The notes under the pieces are model-generated. The model did no database searches. It saw nothing but the letters and a program-made list of their open reading frames with translations, and was not told the origin of the DNA. A DNA stretch of 64,000 nt from contig NZ_JABFNN010000021.1 in NCBI RefSeq assembly GCF_013090115.1, positions 62,001 to 126,000 on the forward strand, read 5' to 3'. Below, one piece after another: positions 46,946 to 58,734 of the stretch; within the stretch, counting starts at the first letter, position 1, and every line of letters begins with the position of its first letter. This DNA is from Flagellimonas amphidinii. GTDB taxonomy: Bacteria > Bacteroidota > Bacteroidia > Flavobacteriales > Flavobacteriaceae. A program made the position numbers and the translations under genes.

Positions 46946-47710
46946 TTATCGACCCATCCAACCTCCGTCTACAGTTAAAATGGATCCGCTCATATAATTA
47001 CTTGCTTTTGAGGCTAAAAATACGATTGGCCCTTTAAAATCTTCCGGTTTTCCCCATCTTCCTGCAGGAATTCTAGATAAAATTGAAGCACTACGGTTTT
47101 CATCTTCGCGTAGAGCCTGTGTATTATCTGTTGCGATATAACCCGGAGCAATAGCATTTACCTGTACTCCTTTTGATGCCCATTCGTTGGATAATGCCAT
47201 GGTCAATTGTCCAATAGCCCCTTTTGATGCAGCATAACCAGGTACGGTTATTCCGCCTTGAAAAGTCAGTAATGAAGCAGTAAATATGATTTTTCCACTT
47301 CCACGTTCCACCATTTTCTTTCCCAATTCACGACTAAGCACAAACTGGGCATTTAAATTTACTTCTATTACCTTATCCCAATATTCATCTGGATGTTCAA
47401 CGGCCGGTTTTCGCAAAATGGTTCCTGCATTGTTTACCAAAATGTCGATGGTTGGATGTTCTTTTCCTACCAAATCTAAAAAAGAATATAGAGATTTCCG
47501 ATTTGAAAAATCGCATTGATATGCAGAAAACTTTTTCCCAATTTCCAATACTCTTTTTTCAATATTGGATTCTTTGGACTCCAATGAAGCAGAAACTCCA
47601 ATAATATCAGCACCTGCCTCTGCTAAAGCTTCTGCCATTGCAAAACCAATACCTCTTTTACAACCAGTAACCAACGCTGTTTTTCCAGCTAAGCTAAATT
47701 GCTCTTGCAT
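46946..47710 (-). CDS. kduD: 2-deoxy-D-gluconate 3-dehydrogenase / KDG dehydrogenase (SDR)
   Basis: A 254-residue short-chain dehydrogenase. ATG 47710 gives MQEQFSLAGKTALVTG, the proper start; the longer frame from 47752 runs into kduI. The NAD motif is TGCKRGIG and the active-site pair YAASKGA; a C-terminal VDGGWMGR is typical. It reduces 2,5-diketo-3-deoxygluconate to KDG after KduI. It lies 1 bp after the kduI stop. Confidence 0.92.
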   Translation of the reverse strand: MQEQFSLAGKTALVTGCKRGIGFAMAEALAEAGADIIGVSASLESKESNIEKRVLEIGKKFSAYQCDFSNRKSLYSFLDLVGKEHPTIDILVNNAGTILRKPAVEHPDEYWDKVIEVNLNAQFVLSRELGKKMVERGSGKIIFTASLLTFQGGITVPGYAASKGAIGQLTMALSNEWASKGVQVNAIAPGYIATDNTQALREDENRSASILSRIPAGRWGKPEDFKGPIVFLASKASNYMSGSILTVDGGWMGR

Positions 47711-47711
47711 A

Positions 47712-48542
47712 CTATCTAAGTTTATTGGGAGGACACACATCCATGTCGCCATAGTCTAGATTTTCACCCGCCATGCCCCAAATAAAGGAATAATTGCTAG
47801 TTCCTGCTCCAGAGTGAATAGACCATTCCGGTGAAAGCACTGCTTGGTCATTTTCCAAGAAAATATGTCTAGTGTGCTGAGGCTGCCCCATAAAATGACA
47901 AACGGTCTGGCCTTCTTCCAAATCAAAATAAAAATAGGCCTCCATTCTTCGTTCGTGTGTATGAGCCGGCATAGTGTTCCATACATTTCCACTAACCAAT
48001 TCTGTGATACCCATCTGCAATTGACAGGTTTCAACAATACTATTCACAATAAGTTTATTCAGTATTCTCTTGTTTGCATATTTTTCATCACCGAGCTCAA
48101 TAATTTCAGCATTTTCCTTACCAACTTTTTTGGTTGGAAAACTTTGATGGGCAGGAGCAGAATTGATGTAAAATTTAGCACCGCCTCCTGCTTTAAAAAT
48201 AACCTCTTTTACTCCTCTACCTATATATAGTGCCTCCTTTTTATCTAGTTCATAAATAGTTCCATCGATAGAAATTGACCCCTTTCCTCCCACATTGACA
48301 ATACCCATTTCTCTGCGATCCAAAAAGTTTTCCGATTTTAAATAAGGAATGGTTTCCAACTTTAAATCTTTGCCCACAGGCTTGGCGCCTCCAACAATAT
48401 ATCTATCATACATGGAATACGTTAAATTGACTTTATCATCCTCAAAAAGGGTGTTCAATAAAAAGTGTTTCCTTAATTCTTCCGTTCCATAAGCCTTGGC
48501 ATCTTCTGGATGTGAAGCGTATCTAAATTCGTGTTTTATCAT
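47712..48542 (-). CDS. kduI: 4-deoxy-L-threo-5-hexosulose-uronate ketol-isomerase
   Basis: A 276-residue cupin-type isomerase; ATG 48542 gives MIKHEFRYASHPEDAKAYGT, the usual KduI start. The metal ligands are visible at His194, His196 and Glu201 (AHTHERRMEAYFYF) and the histidine of PEWSIHSG. It isomerises the linear unsaturated uronate released by GH105. It is first in the ten-gene operon, 16 bp after a LacI-type operator, so it is the best candidate for induction by pectin products. The longer frame to 48602 would cover the operator and promoter and is not real. Confidence 0.95.
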   Translation of the reverse strand: MIKHEFRYASHPEDAKAYGTEELRKHFLLNTLFEDDKVNLTYSMYDRYIVGGAKPVGKDLKLETIPYLKSENFLDRREMGIVNVGGKGSISIDGTIYELDKKEALYIGRGVKEVIFKAGGGAKFYINSAPAHQSFPTKKVGKENAEIIELGDEKYANKRILNKLIVNSIVETCQLQMGITELVSGNVWNTMPAHTHERRMEAYFYFDLEEGQTVCHFMGQPQHTRHIFLENDQAVLSPEWSIHSGAGTSNYSFIWGMAGENLDYGDMDVCPPNKLR

Positions 48543-48557
48543 CTTGGGATTGTATTT

Positions 48558-48573
48558 GCGTAATCGATTACAC
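48558..48573. promoter_or_regulatory. LacI-type operator, site 5 (kduI)
   Basis: The core GTAATCGATTAC lies at 48560-48571. In transcription direction it reads TGTAATCGATTACGCA, identical to sites 1 and 3. It abuts a -7 box and would cover the transcription start. Confidence 0.82.
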
Positions 48574-48603
48574 AAATATAGTGTTATTATGAAGATTGCC
48601 AAA
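48573..48603 (-). promoter_or_regulatory. kduI operon promoter
   Basis: On the minus strand, a -33 TTTG (48603-48600) and an exact -7 TATATTTG (48580-48573, consensus TAnnTTTG) are separated by 19 bp. This is the best promoter match in the window. The remainder of the gap to 48755 shows no gene. Confidence 0.65.
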
Positions 48604-48755
48604 AAAATTTATCAAAATGACAACATTTTTATGGTCAGATTACTATTTTCCTAACTTTTGAAAGGATAACTATTAAAGAACTTGGGTAAAACTTTCAAAC
48701 AAGACTCTACAGGTTTAAAATCATTAATCATAAAAAAACATGTACCCTAATGTTC

Positions 48756-49796
48756 CTACTTTGACTTGTAATGCACCTCTTCTAAGTTTCTTAAAGTTTC
48801 AGCAGCTAATTCTGCAGTAATATCTCGTTGCGGGCTGGCAAACATCTCATAGCCTACCATAAACTTTTTTACAGTAGCAGATCGGAGCAATGGCGGATAG
48901 AAAGACATGTGGAAATGCCACTCGGGATGTTGTTTACCATCGGTTGGTCTTTGGTGAATTCCAGAAGAATAAGGAAAAGATGTTTGAAAGAGATTATCGT
49001 ACTTAGTTGTTACCGTTTTAATCATTTGTGCAAAACCTCTCCGCTCTGAATTATTCAACTGGGCTATGTCATTATAATGTGTTTTGGGCAAAATCATAAC
49101 TTCATACGGCCAAACTGCCCAAAAGGGTACCAAAGACACAAAATCATCATTTTCGGAAATTATTCGCTCACCAGTTTCCAATTCTTGCTTTAAATAATCA
49201 CTCAAAAGACTTCTTTGATGTAGCTCCCAATGTTCTTTTTGATGGTTGGTTTTCCTCACTACTTCTTGTGGTATTGAACTTTGTGCCCAAATTTGTCCAT
49301 GCGGATGCGGATTACTACACCCCATTATATCTCCCTTATTTTCAAAAATCTGAACATGGTTGATTTCCTCCTTATTGCCAAGGAACCGGTATTCTTCTTG
49401 CCATAGTGAAACAACTTTTTCAATGGCACTTACCTCCATCAACGGCAAGGTCAGGGAATGATTGGGTGAAAAGCAAACAACTTTGCAAATTCCCTTTTCA
49501 GCTTCTGCCCGCAACAACCCCTCGTTGTAACTCTCCATAGGTGTGGTCTCTAAAAGGGCGGAAAAGTCGTTCACAAAGCTATAGACATCTTCATATTTTG
49601 GATTGGTCACCCCGCTTGCCCTTGTGTTTCCAGGACATAAATAGCAGTCCTTGTCATACGATGGCTTTATCTGGGGCGTCACTTTTTCCTGTTTACCTTG
49701 CCATGGTCTTTTGGTACGGTGTGGGGAAACCAAGATCCATTCCCCGGTCAATATATTATACCTTCTATGTGGAATGTTCCTTAATTCTTTGCCCAT
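48756..49796 (-). CDS. galT: Galactose-1-phosphate uridylyltransferase
   Basis: A 346-residue GalT. The nucleophile His166 lies in HPHGQIWAQS, at the same number as in E. coli GalT, and the zinc-type cysteines are in YLCPGNTRA. It transfers UMP between UDP-glucose and galactose 1-phosphate. It overlaps the start of galK's end by 16 bp (galK runs to 49781) and is the last gene of the beta-galactoside operon. Confidence 0.96.
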   Translation of the reverse strand: MGKELRNIPHRRYNILTGEWILVSPHRTKRPWQGKQEKVTPQIKPSYDKDCYLCPGNTRASGVTNPKYEDVYSFVNDFSALLETTPMESYNEGLLRAEAEKGICKVVCFSPNHSLTLPLMEVSAIEKVVSLWQEEYRFLGNKEEINHVQIFENKGDIMGCSNPHPHGQIWAQSSIPQEVVRKTNHQKEHWELHQRSLLSDYLKQELETGERIISENDDFVSLVPFWAVWPYEVMILPKTHYNDIAQLNNSERRGFAQMIKTVTTKYDNLFQTSFPYSSGIHQRPTDGKQHPEWHFHMSFYPPLLRSATVKKFMVGYEMFASPQRDITAELAAETLRNLEEVHYKSK

Positions 49797-50917
49797 GCTT
49801 CTTCTATTTTTGTGGTCCCCTGACTGGGAACGGTTTGAAAAGACGATAGTTCAATGAGGAATTTCTTTTTATAGGCCTCCCCAATCTGTTCCACATAGTC
49901 ATCAACTGCTTCTTTGTGAACAATGTTCAATGTACAACCTCCAAATCCCCCTCCCATCATACGAGATCCAAGTACTTCTTTCCACTGTTTTGAAAAATCC
50001 ACCAAAAAGTCCAATTCAGGACAACTGACTTCATATTTTTGGCTCAATCCTTCATGGGTTTTGTACAATAATTGGCCAAATGCTTCCAAATCAGTTCTTC
50101 GTATTGCTTGGACTGCTTCCAGAACCCTTGAATTCTCTTCAACAACATATGAACATCTGTTGTAGATTGTTTGGCCCATTTCTGCCCTGCAATGTTCGAT
50201 CATCTCTTGGGTCACATTCCTGAAAGTCCCTACCTGAAAATGTTTTTGGACGATGGACAGACCTTCTTTGCACTGACTTCTTCGGATATTATACTCTCCC
50301 GTGGCCAGATTGTGGGTGACATTGGTATTCAGCAGCAAGATCAGATAGGGCTCAATATCCAAAGGAATGTATTCAAAATCCAAAGTTTTACAATCCAGCA
50401 GTATGGCATTGTCCTTTTTCCCCATTACCGAGGCAAACTGGTCCATGATGCCACATTTGGTCCCTACAAATTCATGCTCTGCCTTCTGGGAGAGTTTTAT
50501 GATCTCCCATTTATTCAAACCGAGTCCAAAAAGCTCATTCAATCCAAATGCGAGCCCACATTCCAAGGCCGCCGAAGAGCTCACCCCAGAACCTATGGGA
50601 AGGTGGCTTTCAATGATACAATCAAAGCCCCTGAGTTTATCAGTTTTCTGTAATAATCCATCAAGTACACCAAGAATATAATTTTTCCATCCGCTAGGTC
50701 CCTTGGAAATTGAATCCAAATCTATTTGGAACATTTCCCCAAAACCTTTGCTACGAACCCTACACTGCTTGTCCAATCCATTAACACTCATTTTAAAGGT
50801 TATGTACTTGTCTATTGCCGCGGGAAGAACATAACCATCATTGTAATCTATATGTTCCCCTATTAAATTGATCCTTCCGGGGGAAGTGATCACTAAGTCT
50901 GTTTTAAATTCTTGCAC
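49781..50917 (-). CDS. galK: Galactokinase
   Basis: A 378-residue GHMP kinase. The galactokinase signature GRINLIGEHIDYNDGYVLPA is at residues of about 14-35, the ATP motif PIGSGVSSSAALE follows, and GGGFGGCT is near the C-terminus. It phosphorylates D-galactose released by the GH2 enzyme. The gene overlaps galT by 16 bp and follows the GH2 gene after 43 bp. Confidence 0.96.
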   Translation of the reverse strand: MQEFKTDLVITSPGRINLIGEHIDYNDGYVLPAAIDKYITFKMSVNGLDKQCRVRSKGFGEMFQIDLDSISKGPSGWKNYILGVLDGLLQKTDKLRGFDCIIESHLPIGSGVSSSAALECGLAFGLNELFGLGLNKWEIIKLSQKAEHEFVGTKCGIMDQFASVMGKKDNAILLDCKTLDFEYIPLDIEPYLILLLNTNVTHNLATGEYNIRRSQCKEGLSIVQKHFQVGTFRNVTQEMIEHCRAEMGQTIYNRCSYVVEENSRVLEAVQAIRRTDLEAFGQLLYKTHEGLSQKYEVSCPELDFLVDFSKQWKEVLGSRMMGGGFGGCTLNIVHKEAVDDYVEQIGEAYKKKFLIELSSFQTVPSQGTTKIEEAWAKN

Positions 50918-50960
50918 TATGTAATAATTCTATTATCATAAACCCGTGAAATGACATTTA

Positions 50961-54176
<3,216 letters not shown>

Positions 54177-54190
54177 TTATTCAATCCTTT

Positions 54191-55231
54191 TTAAAGTGAA
54201 TTTCTTCTAATAAGATTTGATGGAATTATCATCCTTGTTTCTGTTCCATTTTTAACATGATTCGCAGCTATTTTTGCCATTTCCTTAAAATCGATGGACA
54301 TGGTTGTAATACCTCCCAAAATGATTTCTTTTAATACATTGTCATCGTATGAAACCACTCCCAAATCCTTGCCAAGCACATATTTTTTACGCGTACAGTC
54401 CTTCAGGAATTTCCAGAGAGTAGAGTCACTTTTAACAAAATATAAGGTATCGGTTTGTAGCGTTCCAAGAGCATATTTCTCTTCCACACAACCTTTTACC
54501 CCATGGGCTTCAATGAACTTTTCGAATGCGTTTCTAACCTCTATTGGAGAATAGTCTGTTTTTGGATTAAACAGCAATATCATCTGCTTATATTTCTTGA
54601 CCTCTGGCAAAAGCTTCACCAAAAACCCATATGTGGAGTTCTCAAATTCTTGAGCTATGTAGGAATAATCACTCCCCAAATCCAAATATCTATCAACCAA
54701 CAATAACTTATTAGATGGAATAGTCTGTAGTAAGGGCTTAAGTCGATCATCCTGTATTGGAGCAATTACATACATTCCATATTTACCCTTCAAATTGGAA
54801 ATCATGGTCTCAAAAATTGAAATATTATTATGATGGAAAAACACATCAACTTGAAACTTTTCTCCTAACTCATTCCTGAAAGTATTATAAAAATCCTCCT
54901 GAAAACTTTGAAAAGCAAAAAGAAGCAGTGCTACCCTCAAAACAACACCTGTTTCCTGGCTTACTATAAAATAGCCCTGTTTATCCTTAGATTCAACCAG
55001 ACCTCTAACCTTTAGTTCTTCGTATGCCCTAACTATGGTTTTTCTGGCATAACCAACTTCTTTGACCATAGTGTTTATTGAAGGAAGTCTATCTCCCACC
55101 AACAACTCCTCATCCCCTATGGTTTCTACTATTCCTTGAACAAGTATTTCGTGTTTGGACAGAGAATGACTGTCCTGTAAATTCTGTATTCTATCTAGTA
55201 ATGGCATATAAACATTAATCGGTAAAGACAT
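54191..55231 (-). CDS. GntR-type HTH regulator with PBP-like sensor
   Basis: A 346-residue regulator. Residues of about 28-95 are a GntR winged helix (LPSINTMVKEVGYARKTIVR, LKVRGLVESKDKQGYFIV). The rest (YVIAPIQDD, VLGKDLGVVSYDDN, GITTMSIDFKEMAKIAANH) is a LacI-like sugar-sensing domain, the layout seen in Bacteroidota regulators of galactoside PULs. It is first in the operon with GH2, galK and galT, and divergent from the second susC gene, so it probably controls both. Confidence 0.9.
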   Translation of the reverse strand: MSLPINVYMPLLDRIQNLQDSHSLSKHEILVQGIVETIGDEELLVGDRLPSINTMVKEVGYARKTIVRAYEELKVRGLVESKDKQGYFIVSQETGVVLRVALLLFAFQSFQEDFYNTFRNELGEKFQVDVFFHHNNISIFETMISNLKGKYGMYVIAPIQDDRLKPLLQTIPSNKLLLVDRYLDLGSDYSYIAQEFENSTYGFLVKLLPEVKKYKQMILLFNPKTDYSPIEVRNAFEKFIEAHGVKGCVEEKYALGTLQTDTLYFVKSDSTLWKFLKDCTRKKYVLGKDLGVVSYDDNVLKEIILGGITTMSIDFKEMAKIAANHVKNGTETRMIIPSNLIRRNSL

Positions 55232-55291
55232 AAGTCCCGCTAATTTGAAATGGGCTTATTCAAAAAAAATCTTCAAAGTTAAACCTATCAA

Positions 55292-55308
55292 TATTAAATT
55301 ATTTAATA
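55292..55308. promoter_or_regulatory. AT-rich inverted repeat, candidate GntR site
   Basis: TATTAAATTATTTAATA is a perfect inverted repeat with an odd centre. It lies between the GntR gene and susC. Such A/T-only repeats arise by chance often in this base composition, so the assignment is weak. Confidence 0.25.
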
Positions 55309-55376
55309 ACTATTGCGCTTATCCCACAAATTTTAGAGCCAATATTTGCCATATCATCAAAAAAAAGTGCTCAGAA

Positions 55377-55408
55377 TTTTTGACAAATCAAATTTAACAT
55401 TATTTTCG
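55377..55408 (+). promoter_or_regulatory. Candidate promoter of second susC
   Basis: TTTTTG at 55377-55382 and TATTTTCG at 55401-55408 (one mismatch to TAnnTTTG) are 18 bp apart, about 95 bp before the susC start. The remaining region 55232-55502 shows no gene. Confidence 0.35.
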
Positions 55409-55502
55409 CATAGTAGCACAATGTATCATAGATTTTGTTATAATGAATTCTTAATCTTGAATACTGCTATTTGCATCTAACTAATTAACTAACATTAACT
55501 GT

Positions 55503-58500
55503 ATGAACAACTTTCTGTTTTTAAACAAGAAGTGCGCAATTTATAATCGCGTCTTTTTGACCTTTATCTTGCTTATGGGTGGAGTACTGTTTTCCACCGC
55601 GCAAGCCCAAGGTATCACTGTATCAGGAACAGTAACTGCCACCTCAGATGGCCAACCTTTACCTGGTGTCTCCATAGTGGATACCAACGACCCGACCAAG
55701 GGTACCATTACAGATTTTGACGGAAACTATTCTATTCAAGGAGTTGAAGGTTCAACTTCATTGAGATTTAGTTACGTTGGATTTAAAAGTGTTGTGGTTT
55801 CCGTGAACAACAAAACCACTTTAAATGTGGCCATGGATCAAGATTTTTCAACTTTGGATGAAGTTGTAGTTGTAGGTTATGGAACTCAGAAAAAAGCGAC
55901 CGTGACCGGTGCTGTTGCCGCTGTTAAGGGTGCTGTTTTAGAGGAATCACCAACTATTAGTGTATCCAACTCACTTGCTGGACGTTTACCCGGTCTTGTA
56001 GTCATTCAAACCAGTGGAGAACCTGGAAGTGATGCTGCGAGTATAAGTATTCGGGGAACCAACACCTTAGGGAACAGCAGTCCATTGATTGTAATTGATG
56101 GTATTCCTGACCGTGATGGCGGTATTGGAAGACTAAATGGCGCCGATATTGAAAACATATCGGTTCTTAAAGATGCTTCGGCAGCCATCTATGGTGCACG
56201 TGCTGCAAACGGTGCTATTATTGTAACAACCAAACAAGGAACAATAGGCAAACCGGAGGTTACATATACCGCAGATTTTGGATTGGCGCAACCGACAAAA
56301 ATACCGGATATGGCCAATGCCAGTGAGTATGCCAATATTATGAACGAGATTACAATATTCAACAGCAACATTCCAGTTAATGAATGGGGAAGTGCGCTGA
56401 CTTCATTTAATAACTCTGGAAGCTATACTATTCCAAGTTCCAGTGAAACTGTTAATGCTGCGTTCTCTCCCGAAGCTTTGCAAGGTTACGCACAAGCATC
56501 TGACCCCTGGATATACCCTAATACAGACTGGTTTGATGCCACTTTTAAAGATTGGTCATACCAAAGTCGACATAACATTTCGATAAGAGGTGGCAGTGAA
56601 AAAGTAAAATACTTTTCATCAATTGGTTATTTTGACCAAGATGCCTACTATAAGAATTCATCCACTAGGTATCAACAATACAACTTTAGAATTAATAGCG
56701 ATATTGAAGTGAGTGAGCACATCAACGCCAAATTAGGTTTTGCATATCGTAAAGAGGATAGACGCTACCCAACTGAAGGGGCTGGAGCTATTTTCAGGAT
56801 GCTTATGCGTGGTCGCCCTACCGATCCGGCCATATGGCCTACCGGTGAACCAGGACCTGATATTGAAAATGGTCAACAACCAGTTGTTATCACTACAAAT
56901 GCCACCGGATATGACAGCCAACCCACAGATTTTTTACAGTTTACTGGGTCGGTTGACATTACACAACCATGGATTGAGGGTTTAAAATTGACCCTGTTAA
57001 CAGGTATTGACCAAAGCCATAGAAGAAGAAAATTATGGCAAGTGCCTTGGGAGCTCTATTCACTAGATCGAGATACTTATTTGGCGACTGGAGAACCAAT
57101 CCTTGAAGCTGCAATTCGTTCCAGCTTCACAGATCCAAGGTTAACACAACTTTCTGCCAACAATCTAAATGTGAATCTTACCGCCTTAGTAAATTATGAT
57201 CGTGTTTTTGCGGATGACCATACCGTAAACATCATGGCCGGTGTTACCAAGGAACGTTTTCAAGGTGAGTTCTTTTCAGCATTTGGAAGAAACTTCATTT
57301 CTTCCTCAATAGACCAACTCTTTTTTGCAGGATCTGATGGTACTGTTGTGGATGGTAGTGCTTTCAATAGAACACGTTTAGGGTACTATGGTCGTGTACA
57401 ATACGATTACAAACAAAAATACTTGGCGGAATTTATATGGAGATATGATGGTTCGTACATCTTTCCAGAATCTGACAGATTTGGATTTTTTCCAGGTTTT
57501 TTGGCCGGTTGGAATGTATCCAATGAAGATTGGTTCAATGTAAAATTTATTGATTATCTTAAGCTAAGAGGCTCTTATGGACAAATGGGTAATGATCAGG
57601 TAACTTTCGATGGGACCCTTCAAGAATATGCCTATTTATCCACATACGCCCCAAACCAATTTCCTATAAATGGAGCTGTGGCGAATACTCTTGAAGAAGC
57701 ACTTTTAGCAAACCCCAACTTTACGTGGGAAAGAGCTAACAACTATAACTTAGGTTTGGATGCTTATCTCTTTGATAATAAGTTAAGTGTAGGTTTTGAG
57801 TATTTTTACAATAGAAGAGATCAGATTTTGATACAAGAAACAGGATCTACGCCAGGTTCATCTGGTATTGCATCCCTATTACCACCAGTAAACGCTGGAA
57901 AAGTAGATAACAAGGGATTTGAGTTTGCCTTGAACTACTACGGAGGCAGTGAAGATGGCTTTAAATGGGATGTAGGGTTTAATGGAGGCTATGCCAAAAA
58001 CGAAGTAGTCTTTATGGATGAAGTCCCAGGAGCACCAGATTATCAACTGCAGGAAGGGAAACCAATTGGAGCGTATTTGGTGTATGAATACGATGGCGTA
58101 TTTAGGGATGAAGCAGATATTGCATCAAATACTTTGGATTATAGTGAGGTAACACCAACTTTACGACCAGGTGACATGAAATTCAAAGACGTGAACAACG
58201 ATGGAGTAATCAATGGGGACGACCAAGTTAGACTTGAGGAAAATATTGTTCCCAAGTTTAACTTCGGGGTCACTTTTAATGCTGAGTACAAGAATTTTAA
58301 ACTTGCAGTATTGTTCCAAGGGGCCACGGGAGCTTCATTGCCCATTCAAACAGAATCTGGAGATATTGGAAATTATCTGAAATATTCTTTCGACAACCGT
58401 TGGAGCATTACCAATCCCAGCAGTGTTCACCCAAGGTTGGCTACTAGGGGAGATACGTATTATACTGGAGGAAGCTTTGGCAACAATACCTATTACTTGT

Positions 58501-58724
58501 TCAGTAAAGATTATATCAGATTAAAAAACATTCAATTAGCTTATGATTTTTCAGAAAAACTTTTAGAACCTTTTGGTTTAGCAGGATTTAGCATTTATGT
58601 AAGTGCGAACAACGTTCTTACATGGGCCAAAAGTGATATATATGATCCGGAATCCACTGTAAACAGTGGACAGTTTTATCCGCAAGCCAGAGTTATCAAC
58701 ACTGGATTTACTTTAAAATTTTAA
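55503..58724 (+). CDS. SusC-like TonB-dependent transporter (second PUL)
   Basis: A 1073-residue outer-membrane importer. Signal peptide ending near STAQAQ, then a carboxypeptidase-regulatory-like domain (TVTATSDGQPLPGVSIVD, TDFDGNYSIQG), the plug with LDEVVVVGYGTQKKATVTGAV and VLKDASAAIYGARAANGAII, then a barrel ending in ARVINTGFTLKF. It is only broadly similar to the pectin SusC at 33274 and belongs to a separate import system, likely for galactosides given the flanking beta-galactosidase operon. SusD follows after 10 bp. Confidence 0.95.
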   Translation: MNNFLFLNKKCAIYNRVFLTFILLMGGVLFSTAQAQGITVSGTVTATSDGQPLPGVSIVDTNDPTKGTITDFDGNYSIQGVEGSTSLRFSYVGFKSVVVSVNNKTTLNVAMDQDFSTLDEVVVVGYGTQKKATVTGAVAAVKGAVLEESPTISVSNSLAGRLPGLVVIQTSGEPGSDAASISIRGTNTLGNSSPLIVIDGIPDRDGGIGRLNGADIENISVLKDASAAIYGARAANGAIIVTTKQGTIGKPEVTYTADFGLAQPTKIPDMANASEYANIMNEITIFNSNIPVNEWGSALTSFNNSGSYTIPSSSETVNAAFSPEALQGYAQASDPWIYPNTDWFDATFKDWSYQSRHNISIRGGSEKVKYFSSIGYFDQDAYYKNSSTRYQQYNFRINSDIEVSEHINAKLGFAYRKEDRRYPTEGAGAIFRMLMRGRPTDPAIWPTGEPGPDIENGQQPVVITTNATGYDSQPTDFLQFTGSVDITQPWIEGLKLTLLTGIDQSHRRRKLWQVPWELYSLDRDTYLATGEPILEAAIRSSFTDPRLTQLSANNLNVNLTALVNYDRVFADDHTVNIMAGVTKERFQGEFFSAFGRNFISSSIDQLFFAGSDGTVVDGSAFNRTRLGYYGRVQYDYKQKYLAEFIWRYDGSYIFPESDRFGFFPGFLAGWNVSNEDWFNVKFIDYLKLRGSYGQMGNDQVTFDGTLQEYAYLSTYAPNQFPINGAVANTLEEALLANPNFTWERANNYNLGLDAYLFDNKLSVGFEYFYNRRDQILIQETGSTPGSSGIASLLPPVNAGKVDNKGFEFALNYYGGSEDGFKWDVGFNGGYAKNEVVFMDEVPGAPDYQLQEGKPIGAYLVYEYDGVFRDEADIASNTLDYSEVTPTLRPGDMKFKDVNNDGVINGDDQVRLEENIVPKFNFGVTFNAEYKNFKLAVLFQGATGASLPIQTESGDIGNYLKYSFDNRWSITNPSSVHPRLATRGDTYYTGGSFGNNTYYLFSKDYIRLKNIQLAYDFSEKLLEPFGLAGFSIYVSANNVLTWAKSDIYDPESTVNSGQFYPQARVINTGFTLKF

Positions 58725-58734
58725 ACTAGCTGTT

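Noticed and set aside
47711..47752. N-terminal extension of KduD
   Set aside because: It is read out of the kduI C-terminus; the SDR starts normally at 47710.
48543..48602. N-terminal extension of KduI
   Set aside because: It would translate through the operator and promoter; ATG 48542 gives the normal KduI start and length.
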